Shown: positions 16,783-24,644 of the stretch, one piece after another
How the letters are laid out: every line of letters starts with the position of its first letter
Position numbering within the stretch: position 1 is the first letter of the stretch
DNA from: JANXXV01 sp038230275
Lineage (GTDB): Bacteria > Acidobacteriota > Terriglobia > Bryobacterales > Bryobacteraceae
Assembly (NCBI GenBank): GCA_038230275.1
Contig: JBBRNO010000047.1
Span: forward strand, 1 to 39,764
Direction of reading: 5' to 3'
Length of the DNA stretch: 39,764 bases
The notes under the pieces: model-generated
Databases searched by the model: none
What the model was told of the DNA's origin: nothing
Seen by the model: the letters and a program-made list of their open reading frames with translations, nothing else
Program-made: the position numbers and the translations under genes

Positions 16783-16861
16783 GGCCGGTAAATTCGTCGA
16801 GCGCGGATTGACCAGATTGATTGTTCCTGCTCCGCATCGATCACAGCATTGTAATGGCGGG

Positions 16862-16897
16862 ATGGCTCAACCCTTCGGGGGTGGGCCATTTTGCTTT
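16862..16897 (+). terminator. intrinsic terminator after the lipoprotein gene
   Basis: ATGGCTCAACCC, tetraloop TTCG and GGGGTGGGCCAT form a 12-bp stem with one mismatch and one G-T pair. TTTTGCTTT follows. It sits between the lipoprotein stop and the methyltransferase start. Confidence 0.85.
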
Positions 16898-16933
16898 GCA
16901 GGATCTCAAGCGTAGCTGTAATAGACTGGCGGA

Positions 16934-17788
16934 GTGCCGGCATCTCAGCCAATCCCTGTGCAGATTCCTCCCTCCGGCCGGAAAGCCTGGGACGATCTGG
17001 CGGCGCTGACGCGGCCTTCCTGGTATTTGGATGTCGAGGTGGCGCGGCAGAAGCGGCGGGTGCACCAGGAGTTGATCCGGCGATGGGTTGGCGTGCGGCC
17101 GGTGGGCGTGGTGTTGAAGACCGATCTGTTTGAAGAGGCGTGGGGGCAGGACGGGATTTACGGCGATTTGTTTGACCCGAACGGAGCCGTTTTGCTTGGG
17201 ATGGACATCGCAAAGGCTACGGTGGCACGAGCCGGCAGTGTAGGCGGGTTGCCGCCGGCGCATGGCTTCGTTTGCGATTTGCGTGCGCTGCCGGTTCGGG
17301 AGTCTTCGTTGGATCTGGTGCTTTCGATTTCTTCGTTGGACCACTTCGACAGTGAGGCTGAATTCCATGCATCGCTACGGCAGTTGTGTGGTGCGCTACG
17401 GCCCGGCGGCGAATTGGTGATCACGCTGGACAATCCGGCGAATCCGCTTTACCGGCTGCTGCGGCTGGTGTCACGAACCGCCATCAGCCCGTTTCGTTTG
17501 GGGTTTACGCCGGCGCGGAAGGAGTTGGAACAGGAATTGGCGGCAATCGATTTCGAGGTGTTGGACGGTGGCTGGCTGATTCACAATCCCAGGCTCTTAT
17601 CGACCGTGATTTTTGGCGCCCTCCGGCTGATTCTGGGGAAACGAGCAGGTTCGGTGATCCGATGGGGTCTGGTGCTTTTCGCTTTGCAGGAGAGGCTTTG
17701 GACGTGCCGCTACTCTGCGTGTTTCTACGCGCTTTATGCGCGGAAACGCCGACACGCTAAGCAGTGGTGCGGTGGCGGCCGTAGCTGA
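16934..17788 (+). CDS. class I SAM-dependent methyltransferase
   Basis: A 284-residue protein with the later motifs of a small-molecule or lipid methyltransferase: VLLGMDIAKATVARA (acidic strand end binding SAM ribose), FVCDLRALPVRESSLDLVLS (motif II/III) and LCGALRPGGELVITLDNPAN (post-III, the LRPGG signature). The usual glycine-rich motif I is weak. The C-terminal third (about 205-275) is hydrophobic and may touch the membrane. The start is GTG at 16934. The terminator just upstream separates it from the lipoprotein gene. Its 3' end overlaps the convergent permease gene by 32 bp. Substrate unknown. Confidence 0.75.
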   Translation: MPASQPIPVQIPPSGRKAWDDLAALTRPSWYLDVEVARQKRRVHQELIRRWVGVRPVGVVLKTDLFEEAWGQDGIYGDLFDPNGAVLLGMDIAKATVARAGSVGGLPPAHGFVCDLRALPVRESSLDLVLSISSLDHFDSEAEFHASLRQLCGALRPGGELVITLDNPANPLYRLLRLVSRTAISPFRLGFTPARKELEQELAAIDFEVLDGGWLIHNPRLLSTVIFGALRLILGKRAGSVIRWGLVLFALQERLWTCRYSACFYALYARKRRHAKQWCGGGRS

Positions 17789-19244
17789 AGTAGATCACCA
17801 GGCCGATGGCGAGCCATAGGACAAAGCGGATCCACGTCTCCAGCGGCAGGCCCAACATCAAGACCAGGCAGCAGGCGATTGACAAATAGGGCAGCACCGG
17901 AACAAAGGGAACACGGAAGCCGCGCGGACGGTCTGGCTGCTTCTTTCTGAGCACCAACACTCCCGCTGAGACTACGATGAAGGCGAACAGCGTGCCGATG
18001 TTGGTCAGGTCGGCGAAGGTGCCCAGGTCCCAGACGCCCGCGGGGATGGCGACGGCGATGCCCGCAACCCAGGTGCTTACATGCGGCGTGCGGAACCGGG
18101 TGTGCACCTTGGAAAATGCGTCTGGCAGCAGGCGGTCGCGCGACATGGCAAACCAGACTCTTGCTTGTCCGTACTGGCTGCAGAGAATGGCCGAGATCAT
18201 GCCCATCAACGCACCGGCGCTCACCCAACGCCGCACGCCATCATATCCCAGCGACTTCAAGGCATCGGCCACAGGGGCGGCGGTGTTCAGGTTTTTGTAA
18301 TTCACTACTCCGGTGAGCACGACGGCTACGCTGACGTAAAGAATGGTGCAGACGATCAGCGTCATCATGATTCCGAACGGGAGATCGCGCTGCGGATTGC
18401 GGCACTCTTCGGCCGCGGTGGATACGCCGTCGAATCCGATGTAGGTGAAGAACACGATGGCGGCACCGGTGAGAACTCCGGGGAAGCCGTTGGGAGCGAA
18501 GGGATGCCAGTTTTCCGTCTTGACGGAACCGGCGGCCGCAAAGACGAAGATGAGGATGGCGACAATCTTGATGACCACTACCACGTTGTTTGCGCCGGCG
18601 CCTTCCCGCACGCCGCGTGCCAGCAGGTAGGTGATGAGAAGAACTATAATCACCGCTGGCAGATTAATGAAGTTACCGGTGAAGACTCCGCCGGCGATCA
18701 TGGGTTCCGATAGCAGCTTTGGTAAATGGACTCCGAGTACGCTATCCAGGATATCGTTGAAATAGGCGGAGAACCCTACGGCTATGGCCATGCTGGAAAC
18801 TGCGTATTCCAGAATGAGATCCCAGCCGATGATCCAGGCGATGATTTCGCCCAGAATCGCGTAGGCATAGGTGTAGGTGCTGCCGGCGATGGGGATCATG
18901 GACGCCAGTTCGGCGAAACACAATCCGGCAAAGCTGCAGACAATGGCTACCAGTAAAAAGGAAAGAGCGATGGCCGGACCTGCGCCCGGCCTGCCTAACT
19001 TCGAAACGGCGCTTGGCCCCTGAATGAGAATATCCAGCAGGGGCGCATTCATGATGGACGGGATAGTAAGTGTTTCGCCCGCCGCGGCCGTCCCGGTAAC
19101 AACGAAAATGCCAGTTCCGATTACCGCACCGATGCCGAGCGCCGTGAGACTCCACGGGCCCAGCGTCTTGATCAACCGATGGCGAGGGTCTTCCGAAGAA
19201 GCGATCAGCGCATCGATGCTCTTGGTGCGGAAGAGCTGACTCAC
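17757..19244 (-). CDS. APC-family amino acid permease (cationic amino acid transporter type)
   Basis: A 495-residue inner-membrane transporter with about 12 transmembrane helices. The N-terminal SLTALGIGAVIGTGIFVVTG is the APC-superfamily helix 1 signature that holds the substrate backbone. AGLCFAELASMIPIAGSTYT and FFTYIGFDGVSTAAEECRNP are further family motifs seen in CAT/YfnA-like permeases. It probably imports amino acids by proton symport. The start is GTG, overlapping the stop of the upstream 52-aa basic protein as GTGA, so translation is coupled to the pcrA operon. The 3' end overlaps the convergent methyltransferase gene. Confidence 0.92.
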   Translation of the reverse strand: MSQLFRTKSIDALIASSEDPRHRLIKTLGPWSLTALGIGAVIGTGIFVVTGTAAAGETLTIPSIMNAPLLDILIQGPSAVSKLGRPGAGPAIALSFLLVAIVCSFAGLCFAELASMIPIAGSTYTYAYAILGEIIAWIIGWDLILEYAVSSMAIAVGFSAYFNDILDSVLGVHLPKLLSEPMIAGGVFTGNFINLPAVIIVLLITYLLARGVREGAGANNVVVVIKIVAILIFVFAAAGSVKTENWHPFAPNGFPGVLTGAAIVFFTYIGFDGVSTAAEECRNPQRDLPFGIMMTLIVCTILYVSVAVVLTGVVNYKNLNTAAPVADALKSLGYDGVRRWVSAGALMGMISAILCSQYGQARVWFAMSRDRLLPDAFSKVHTRFRTPHVSTWVAGIAVAIPAGVWDLGTFADLTNIGTLFAFIVVSAGVLVLRKKQPDRPRGFRVPFVPVLPYLSIACCLVLMLGLPLETWIRFVLWLAIGLVIYFSYGRHRTTA

Positions 19245-19399
19245 CTCTTGCGTTGGCCCTTGACTACCTGCTTGACCTTCTTCTTGTTGGAACCGCGCGC
19301 TACGCCGGACGCCCGGGGTGCTTTGGGGGCTGCCTTCTTGCGGGCTGCGCGTTTCGCTGTCTTGCGTTCTTGTGTGTCTTCGATGTGTTTAGTGTTCAT
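19241..19399 (-). CDS. 52-aa highly basic small protein between pcrA and permease
   Basis: A short gene with ATG at 19399 and TGA at 19241-19243. The product starts MNTKHIEDTQERKTAKRAAR and is mostly Lys, Arg and Ala, ending KQVVKGQRKR. It resembles histone H1-like tails or small nucleic-acid-binding proteins, but I cannot name a family. It is open throughout. Its ATG overlaps the pcrA stop (ATGA) and its stop overlaps the permease GTG start (GTGA). Two exact 4-nt overlaps on the same strand strongly support a translated gene. It could act with the helicase on nucleic acid, which is inference. Confidence 0.7.
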   Translation of the reverse strand: MNTKHIEDTQERKTAKRAARKKAAPKAPRASGVARGSNKKKVKQVVKGQRKR

Positions 19400-21792
19400 T
19401 CGTCTATTTTGATCCCTGCAAATTTAGCTACTAATTTCTTCAAGCCATGACCTGGAAAGCTGACGGTTAACTTCGCGTCGTCGCCCTGGCCCTCTATTCG
19501 TAAAACCGTTCCGCGTCCGTACTTGGCGTGGCTTATCATTGAGCCCGCGCCGAACGGTTTCTTCTTGGCCGCAGCTGCCATCGGTCTGACGGCCTGCTGC
19601 TGCTGCGGGATCCCTTGGCGGACCGCTACCGGTTGCGCCGCACTTGCGGGCGGTGCACCTTTTTGCCGATCACTTGCCTGCCGATCAGCTGCCTGCCGAT
19701 CACTTGCCTGCCGATCACTTGCCTGCCGATCGGTGAAGAATTGCGAAATATTCTCTACCGAGTTAAACGTCTTGCCCGTGTATACGTTCTTGCGGGCGGC
19801 CTCTCTTACATAGGAGCGCTCGGCCATCAGGTTGACCTGCGGCACTCCGGAATCGTCACGAACCTTTTCGATCAACCCCTTGGGAACTTCCGAAAGAAAG
19901 CGCGAAGGGAACGATACTTCCGGCTGTCCCCCGCCCCACTTGCGGCGATAACGGGCCCACGTGAGATACAAACGCTTTTCCGCTCTCGTCATGCCAACGT
20001 AACATAACCGGCGCTCCTCTTCCATCTGCGACTCCACGGTAAGGGAGCGGCTGTGCGGAAAAAGGCCTTCTTCCATGCCGGCGATGAACACGATGGGAAA
20101 CTCCAGTCCCTTAGCGTTGTGCATGGTTAACAACGAAACTTGCGCGCCGGAATCCAGGTTGTCGCTGTCGGAGGCGAGCGCCGCATGATCCAGGAATTCG
20201 GCTATGGTTTCGCCTCGCTCCGCGGCTTCGGCCGAGGCGTTGAGTAGCTCGTTGATGTTCTCCAGCCGCGTTTGGGATTCCGGCGTGCCGTCATCCTCCA
20301 GCATCTTTTTATACCCGGTGCGATCCAGAATCAGCCGCAGGACCTGATCCACGCCCCGCGTTTGCGCCTCATCGGAAAGCTCCAAGATCATTTGCTGAAA
20401 CAGACCGAGAGCGGATTCCGCACGGCCGGAAAAGACCTTCTCTTCAATCATGCGGCCGATGGCGGACCAAACCGACAGGTCGTTTTGCAATCCAAACTGT
20501 TCAATCTGATCGATGGTGGTCTTGCCGATTCCGCGCGCCGGAGTATTCACGATGCGCAGTAGATTGATGGAATCGCTGGGGCTGGCCACTACTTTCAGGT
20601 AGGCGAGGATGTCTTTCACTTCGGCGCGCTGATAGAAGCTGAAGCCTCCGATAACCACGTACTTGCGCCCATAGCGGCGCAGCCCTTCTTCAATCTGACG
20701 GGACTGGAAGTTGGTGCGGTAGAGAACCGCGATGCGCTCCTTGGGGTCAGCCAGCAGAAGCTTGTCGATGGTATCGGCGATGAACAGCGCTTCGTTTTCG
20801 CCATCGGGCGCATCGTATTGGGAAATGCGGTTGCCTTCGCCGGATTCGGTCCAGAGCGTCTTGCCCTTGCGTTCCTTATTGTTGGCTACCACTGCGCTGG
20901 CGCCCTTCAGGATATTCTGCGTGGAACGATAGTTCTGCTCCAGCCGGGTGACCTTCGCTTTCGGGTAATCCTTCTCAAAGTCGAGGATGTTGCGGATATC
21001 GGCGCCGCGCCAGCCGTAGATGGATTGATCTTCATCACCGACGACACAAACGTTGGAATGTTCGGTGGTGAGCAGGCGCATCAATTCGTACTGCGTGCGG
21101 TTGGTGTCCTGATACTCGTCGATCATCAGATAGCTGATGCGGCGATTCACCAACATGCGGGTTTCGGCATCGTGCTGCAGCAGGCGTACGGCCTGGATCA
21201 GCAGGTCGTCAAAATCCAGGGCGTTCGCTTGCAACAGCCGCTCTTCGTATTTCTCAAACACGACGGCCAGCCGAGCCATCTTGGGATCGGTGACGTCTTT
21301 GTAGAAGTCCTGCGGCGTCTGTTTGTGGTTCTTGGCGTGGCTGATACGCGAGAGAACGGCGCGATACTGCATGAACTTTTCGTCCAGGCCGATGGCGCGG
21401 AAGATGGACTTGATGATCGCCAGTTGTTCGTCATCGTCGTAGATGGTGAATTGGGTGGTGAAGCCGGGCCGGATATCGGCCAGACGTGCGCCGTCACGCC
21501 GCAACATTCGCACGCAGAAGGAGTGGAATGTAGAGACTACCGGACTGCCGGAAGCGCCGGCTTTGGAGAGCAGATTGCCGATGCGGTTGCGCATCTCCTC
21601 CGCGGCTTTGTTAGTGAATGTGACGGCCAGTATGGAGTAGGCGGGCACCCGGTGATGTGTTACGAGATGGGCGATGCGATGCGTGATGACGCGTGTTTTT
21701 CCGCTGCCGGCGCCGGCGAGAATCAGGAGCGGACCATCTACGTGTGCAGCCGCTTCGCGCTGGTGTGGGTTTAGGCCTTGGAGGAAATCCAT
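19396..21792 (-). CDS. pcrA: ATP-dependent DNA helicase, PcrA/UvrD family
   Basis: A superfamily 1A 3'-5' DNA helicase of 798 residues, acting in repair and in removing proteins from DNA. Walker A is AGAGSGKT (26-33). Motif II is DEYQDTNRTQYE and motif III GDEDQSIYGWRGADI. Motif VI lies around YVGMTRAEKRLYL. The last 60 residues (GSMISHAKYGRGTVLRIEGQ) match the PcrA tail that contacts RNA polymerase. I start at ATG 21792 (MDFLQGLNPHQREAA), the family N-terminus; the frame stays open to 22017, but that part lies over a decayed antitoxin gene and has no helicase character. Five DRQAS-type pentapeptides form a linker before the tail. It is the first gene of a coupled three-gene operon. Confidence 0.95.
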   Translation of the reverse strand: MDFLQGLNPHQREAAAHVDGPLLILAGAGSGKTRVITHRIAHLVTHHRVPAYSILAVTFTNKAAEEMRNRIGNLLSKAGASGSPVVSTFHSFCVRMLRRDGARLADIRPGFTTQFTIYDDDEQLAIIKSIFRAIGLDEKFMQYRAVLSRISHAKNHKQTPQDFYKDVTDPKMARLAVVFEKYEERLLQANALDFDDLLIQAVRLLQHDAETRMLVNRRISYLMIDEYQDTNRTQYELMRLLTTEHSNVCVVGDEDQSIYGWRGADIRNILDFEKDYPKAKVTRLEQNYRSTQNILKGASAVVANNKERKGKTLWTESGEGNRISQYDAPDGENEALFIADTIDKLLLADPKERIAVLYRTNFQSRQIEEGLRRYGRKYVVIGGFSFYQRAEVKDILAYLKVVASPSDSINLLRIVNTPARGIGKTTIDQIEQFGLQNDLSVWSAIGRMIEEKVFSGRAESALGLFQQMILELSDEAQTRGVDQVLRLILDRTGYKKMLEDDGTPESQTRLENINELLNASAEAAERGETIAEFLDHAALASDSDNLDSGAQVSLLTMHNAKGLEFPIVFIAGMEEGLFPHSRSLTVESQMEEERRLCYVGMTRAEKRLYLTWARYRRKWGGGQPEVSFPSRFLSEVPKGLIEKVRDDSGVPQVNLMAERSYVREAARKNVYTGKTFNSVENISQFFTDRQASDRQASDRQAADRQASDRQKGAPPASAAQPVAVRQGIPQQQQAVRPMAAAAKKKPFGAGSMISHAKYGRGTVLRIEGQGDDAKLTVSFPGHGLKKLVAKFAGIKIDE
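19657..19731 (-). repeat. five 15-bp tandem repeats inside pcrA (DRQAS units)
   Basis: GATCGGCAGGCAAGT is repeated, encoding DRQAS, DRQAS, DRQAA, DRQAS and a divergent DRQKG. Repeats are nearly identical at the DNA level, so the expansion is recent. It lies in the linker between the helicase core and the RNA-polymerase-binding tail. Confidence 0.9.
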
Positions 21793-21902
21793 GAAAAAGT
21801 CGGGGGCAGACGTGATTTTACCATGGTGGCTGGTGGGTGAGGAGATATTGCGGACTGGGTGTGATTCCGGATGCTGACTATGCCGTTGACTGGATTCCAT
21901 TG

Positions 21903-22073
21903 ATGGAGACGATCCGCGTTGTTCTGGATAAGAAGATGCTGCAAGCCCCCCGGCCGCGCGGGCCGCGAGACGAAGAGGAATCGTTCCGCCATCGTTCGAG
22001 ATGCGCTTCGAGAGCATCTCCGGAGACTGGAGATAAGGAAGTTTTAGGAACGCGCCCGCGCGGGCTATTTAGC
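21903..22073 (+). pseudogene. decayed ribbon-helix-helix antitoxin gene
   Basis: ATG at 21903 begins METIRVVLDKKMLQA, close to the intact antitoxin at 22649 (METIQIVLDKKLLQA). A frameshift near the run of C at about 21947 then breaks the frame. In the shifted frame ETKRNRSAIVRDALREHLRR continues the homology, ending at a TAG at 22045-22047. DNA similarity to the 22649 copy continues to about 22073. No toxin gene follows it; a hicA remnant does. It is a dead paralogue of the downstream antitoxin gene. Confidence 0.8.
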
Positions 22074-22116
22074 TTGGTTTTGACGGAGTCCGGTCCGCGA
22101 TTGCGTAAGGTGGAGT

Positions 22117-22283
22117 TTGCCGCTCAAAGTTCGCGAAGTAATTAAGACGCTCGAAAGAGCTGGATGGCGACACATGCGCACGTCTGGCGATCATCGGGTA
22201 TTCCGAGGCCCTGATGGTCGCTCCGGCCCGGCACGTATCGCGCGATTCTGAGGCAACCTGGTATTGAGGAGCTAAACAAATGA
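22117..22283 (+). pseudogene. hicA: hicA toxin gene, disrupted by internal deletion and frameshift
   Basis: HicA is a small double-stranded-RNA-binding-fold toxin that cleaves mRNA. From TTG 22117 (with AAGGTGGAG just upstream) the frame reads LPLKVREVIKTLERAGWRHM, then RTSGDHRVFRGPDGRSG, including the catalytic His region (GDHRVF; usually GSHRxY). It then goes out of frame. The family C-terminus appears in another frame as GTYRAILRQPGIEELNK. The central beta-strand that should join the parts is missing, so a deletion of about 10 codons with a frameshift lies near 22215-22232. The final TGA overlaps the hicB ATG (ATGA), the normal hicAB arrangement. The toxin should be inactive. Confidence 0.8.
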
Positions 22284-22492
22284 CCCGCAAGTATTCGCTG
22301 GTGATCGAAGGCGATGCTGATGGATACAGCGCCTACGTTCCGGAGCTTCCGTCCATTCTAGTAACCGGACAATCGATGGAGGAACTCTCGGCCCGGGCCG
22401 TGGAGGCGATCGGAATCTATTGGGAATGCATCCGGACAGAGCGGTCGGCAACTTCGACCCTCCGTGAGATCGAAGTCGATTTGCCTGCTTAG
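22280..22492 (+). CDS. hicB: HicB-family antitoxin
   Basis: A 70-residue type II antitoxin that would bind and block HicA. It starts MTRKYSLVIEGDADGYSAYV and continues PELPSILVTGQSMEEL, the degenerate RNase H-like HicB fold. It has no C-terminal DNA-binding domain, as in the short HicB class. Its ATG overlaps the stop of the upstream hicA remnant. The frame is intact while the toxin is broken, so it is an orphan antitoxin. It could still neutralise related HicA toxins from mobile elements, which is inference. Confidence 0.88.
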   Translation: MTRKYSLVIEGDADGYSAYVPELPSILVTGQSMEELSARAVEAIGIYWECIRTERSATSTLREIEVDLPA

Positions 22493-22648
22493 TTTCCACC
22501 TGAGCGAAGAAGGCATTAAAATCGCGGCGCGGGGCGGGGGGGGCAATCCTGTGGCCACGACAGATATTCGGTGCGTGTGCGGTGTCATCGGCGGGTTGGG
22601 GAGGCCTTGAGACGGACTGTGGATCATATTGTGGAGTAGGTTTCATAG

Positions 22649-22882
22649 ATGGAAACAATTCAAATTGTTCTCGATAAGAAGTTGCTGCAAGCCACGGATC
22701 GGGCAGCCCGCGAGACGAAGCGGAATCGTTCCGCGCTGGTTCGAGATGCTCTGCGAGAGCATCTCCGGAGATTGGAGATAAGGGCACTTGAGGAACCCGA
22801 TCATGCGGGCTATTTGACGCGGCGCCAAGTGCCCGGTGAGTCGTTTCAGTGGGAGGCGGAAGCAGTTTGGCCAGGTGAATAG
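22649..22882 (+). CDS. ribbon-helix-helix antitoxin (MazE/CopG-like)
   Basis: A 77-residue protein. METIQIVLDKKLLQATDRAA forms the beta-strand and first helix of a ribbon-helix-helix DNA-binding domain, and RNRSALVRDALREHLRRLEI the second helix. The C-terminal tail (DHAGYLTRRQVPGESFQWEA) is the likely toxin-binding part. GGAG lies about 12 nt upstream of the ATG. The MazF/PemK-like gene follows at once, giving an antitoxin-toxin operon that the antitoxin would autoregulate. A decayed paralogue lies at 21903. Confidence 0.85.
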   Translation: METIQIVLDKKLLQATDRAARETKRNRSALVRDALREHLRRLEIRALEEPDHAGYLTRRQVPGESFQWEAEAVWPGE

Positions 22883-22893
22883 CCAGAGGCGAT

Positions 22894-23298
22894 GTGGGGC
22901 TTTACGGGTTTGCTCCACCGGACAAACGACGGCCAGTGTTGGTGCTTACGCGGGACAACGCCGTTGCTTACTTGTCGACCGTTACCGTCGCGCCAATCAC
23001 ATCGACGATTCGCGGGGTGCCATCCGAGATCGTTCTGGATGAAAACGACGGGATGAAAGCCCCTTGTGCCGTGAATTTACACAACACCGTTACCGTCTCT
23101 CAGCAACGGCTTGGGAGGCGCGTCGCACAGCTGAGTTCCCTACGGATGAGCGAAATCTGCACCGCCTTGCGATTTTCACTTGGTTGCGATGCTTCGAGAC
23201 ATGTCTGTCTCGAAGAACTTCCCAATGTGCGACCGAATTTAACTGGACAACTTATCCTGAGTGGTGTGCTTGCGGTGCGGAAAGTTGTCTACACCTAA
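22894..23298 (+). CDS. MazF/PemK-like toxin with damaged start and extended tail
   Basis: A 134-residue open frame of the MazF/PemK endoribonuclease family. KRRPVLVLTRD, STVTVAPITSTIRGVPSEIV and PCAVNLHNTVTVSQQRLGRR are clear family segments. The conserved Arg-Gly-Asp that should follow the initiator Met lies just upstream of the first legal start (GTG 22894), in the frame ATA-GCC-AGA-GGC-GAT-GTG. The original start was probably at 22879, where there is now ATA. Homologues usually end near LRFSLGCD; here about 35 more residues follow before a stop at the edge of the MITE-like element. The toxin may be weakened or dead. Confidence 0.75.
   Translation: MGLYGFAPPDKRRPVLVLTRDNAVAYLSTVTVAPITSTIRGVPSEIVLDENDGMKAPCAVNLHNTVTVSQQRLGRRVAQLSSLRMSEICTALRFSLGCDASRHVCLEELPNVRPNLTGQLILSGVLAVRKVVYT
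23192..23215 (+). terminator. 10-bp hairpin at the family-typical end of the mazF-like gene
   Basis: CTTCGAGACA and TGTCTCGAAG pair around TGTC. No T-run follows. It falls inside the present reading frame, directly after the residue where homologues normally stop, which suggests it once lay past the stop codon. Confidence 0.45.
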
Positions 23299-23449
23299 GT
23301 GTAGTGTCCGCGAATTGGGTGGACACTACCGGAAACCGCTCCTTTACAGTCGCGGCTCGGAAACTACTGTTGCAGCAACGAGTCCGAGACCGAGCCGCGC
23401 GCGTGAGCAAGCCGTCTCTTGTGTCCAGTTATTTGCCGGACAGTACACT
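23298..23449 (+). mobile_element. 152-bp MITE-like element, copy A
   Basis: The ends are imperfect inverted repeats of 29 bp (22 of 29 match by hand count), starting AGTGTAGTGTCC on the left and ending GGACAGTACACT on the right. Each end also folds on itself (GTGTCC with GGACAC). Inside, CGCGGCTCGG pairs with CCGAGCCGCG. No protein is encoded. A second copy of equal length with about four mismatches lies at 26635-26786 in the same orientation. No clear target duplication is visible. Confidence 0.75.
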
Positions 23450-23534
23450 AGATGCCGTCGCTGCGGCAGCGCTGCCCGCTTGCCAAACATCTTGTTATTC
23501 CGCCAATAGCGCAATCCCCTGCTACAGTCAGAGC

Positions 23535-24644
23535 GTGGCGGAAACCCTTTGGCAGCGAATCCAAGCGGCGCTGGAAGGGGGAATGCGCCCGCAAGTCACG
23601 CGCACCGGCGTGTTATTCACGCTCACTATTCTGCTGGTGGGCCTGGCGGCACTGGCCTCCGCCAATAACCTGATTTTCCTGATGGTGGCATCGCTATTGG
23701 CCACACTGCTGATCTCCGGGTTCATCAGCCGGCTTGGACTGGCTGGTCTGGAATTGGACCTCGAGTTGCCGGACCACATTCCGGCGCGGCGGAAAGTGAC
23801 GGGCCATCTGATTCTGAAAAACAAGAAGCGGTGGGTGCCTTCGTTCTCCATTCACCTTTCGGGCGCCGCGGAGAGCGGAATGACCACCGCTCTCTATCTG
23901 CCCATCATCCCGGGCGGCGCTATTCTGCGGGAGCCGGTGGAGTTGCTTTTCACCAAGCGCGGACTCTATCGCGAGAATGCGTTTTACTTCACTAGCCGTT
24001 TCCCGTTTGGCTTTACACAACGGCGCGCGCAAGTGCGGCTGGTGCGGGACGTGCTGGTATATCCGTCCATTGACCCACAACCAGGCTTTGAAGCCCTGCT
24101 GTCGACCGTGGCGGGAGAGCTGGAGTCATCCCAACAAGGACGAGGCACTGATTTCTATCGCATCCGTCCTTACGAAATCCTGGAGAGTTCCCGTCACGTG
24201 GATTGGAAAGCCACCGCTCACACTGGAGACCTGCAGATCCGCGAGTTTGCCCGGGAGCAAGACCAGACGGTGACAATTTTTCTCGATCTGGACGTTTCCG
24301 AGGCTGAAGAAGCCTGGTTCGAGACAGCCATAGACTGTTCGGCGTTCCTGGTCTGGCGGCTCAGCCTGCAAAGTATTCGCACGCGGTTCGTAACCCAGCG
24401 CTGTGAATATCGCGTCCCTGATTCCGGGAGTGTCTATACTATCCTCAGGTACCTGGCTCGTGTGGCTCCGGCGCAAGGCCTGGAACCGCCAATACCCGAT
24501 GATGACTCCAGCTTCCAAATTGCGTTCAGTGCAAATACGTCCCGCGTGGTGCAGGCTGGCTGGGCTCGCGCTTGCGTGCTTGGCATCCACGATCTTGCAG
24601 GCGCAGACGGCGGATCCGGCGAAGCCCGACCTGCCTCCGGTTAA
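23535..24644 (+). CDS. DUF58 domain membrane protein
   Basis: A 369-residue protein with two N-terminal transmembrane helices (VLFTLTILLVGLAALASANN and LIFLMVASLLATLLISGF). The DUF58 core follows, with DFYRIRPYEILESSRHVDWK, in which the D-x-R-x-Y and I-x-W-x-x-T-A pattern is diagnostic. The C-terminal part has a von Willebrand A-like start (TVTIFLDLDVSEAE). DUF58 proteins usually work beside a MoxR ATPase and a transglutaminase, neither of which is adjacent here. The start is GTG 23535, keeping the conserved LWQR before GMRPQVTRTG; ATG 23583 is an alternative. The frame stays open upstream to 23064, but that part crosses the MITE and mazF. The last 146 bp overlap the TonB-receptor gene. Confidence 0.85.
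   Translation: MAETLWQRIQAALEGGMRPQVTRTGVLFTLTILLVGLAALASANNLIFLMVASLLATLLISGFISRLGLAGLELDLELPDHIPARRKVTGHLILKNKKRWVPSFSIHLSGAAESGMTTALYLPIIPGGAILREPVELLFTKRGLYRENAFYFTSRFPFGFTQRRAQVRLVRDVLVYPSIDPQPGFEALLSTVAGELESSQQGRGTDFYRIRPYEILESSRHVDWKATAHTGDLQIREFAREQDQTVTIFLDLDVSEAEEAWFETAIDCSAFLVWRLSLQSIRTRFVTQRCEYRVPDSGSVYTILRYLARVAPAQGLEPPIPDDDSSFQIAFSANTSRVVQAGWARACVLGIHDLAGADGGSGEARPASG

Noticed and set aside
21793..22017. N-terminal extension of the PcrA frame
   Set aside because: The extra 75 codons lie antisense over a decayed antitoxin gene and lack helicase features; the family N-terminus starts at 21792.
23064..23534. N-terminal extension of the DUF58 frame
   Set aside because: It crosses the mazF-like gene and the MITE-like element out of frame; the recognisable protein starts near 23535.
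24403..24498. Earlier ATG for the TonB receptor
   Set aside because: The added residues are only an alternative frame of the DUF58 gene; the signal peptide context fits 24499 better.
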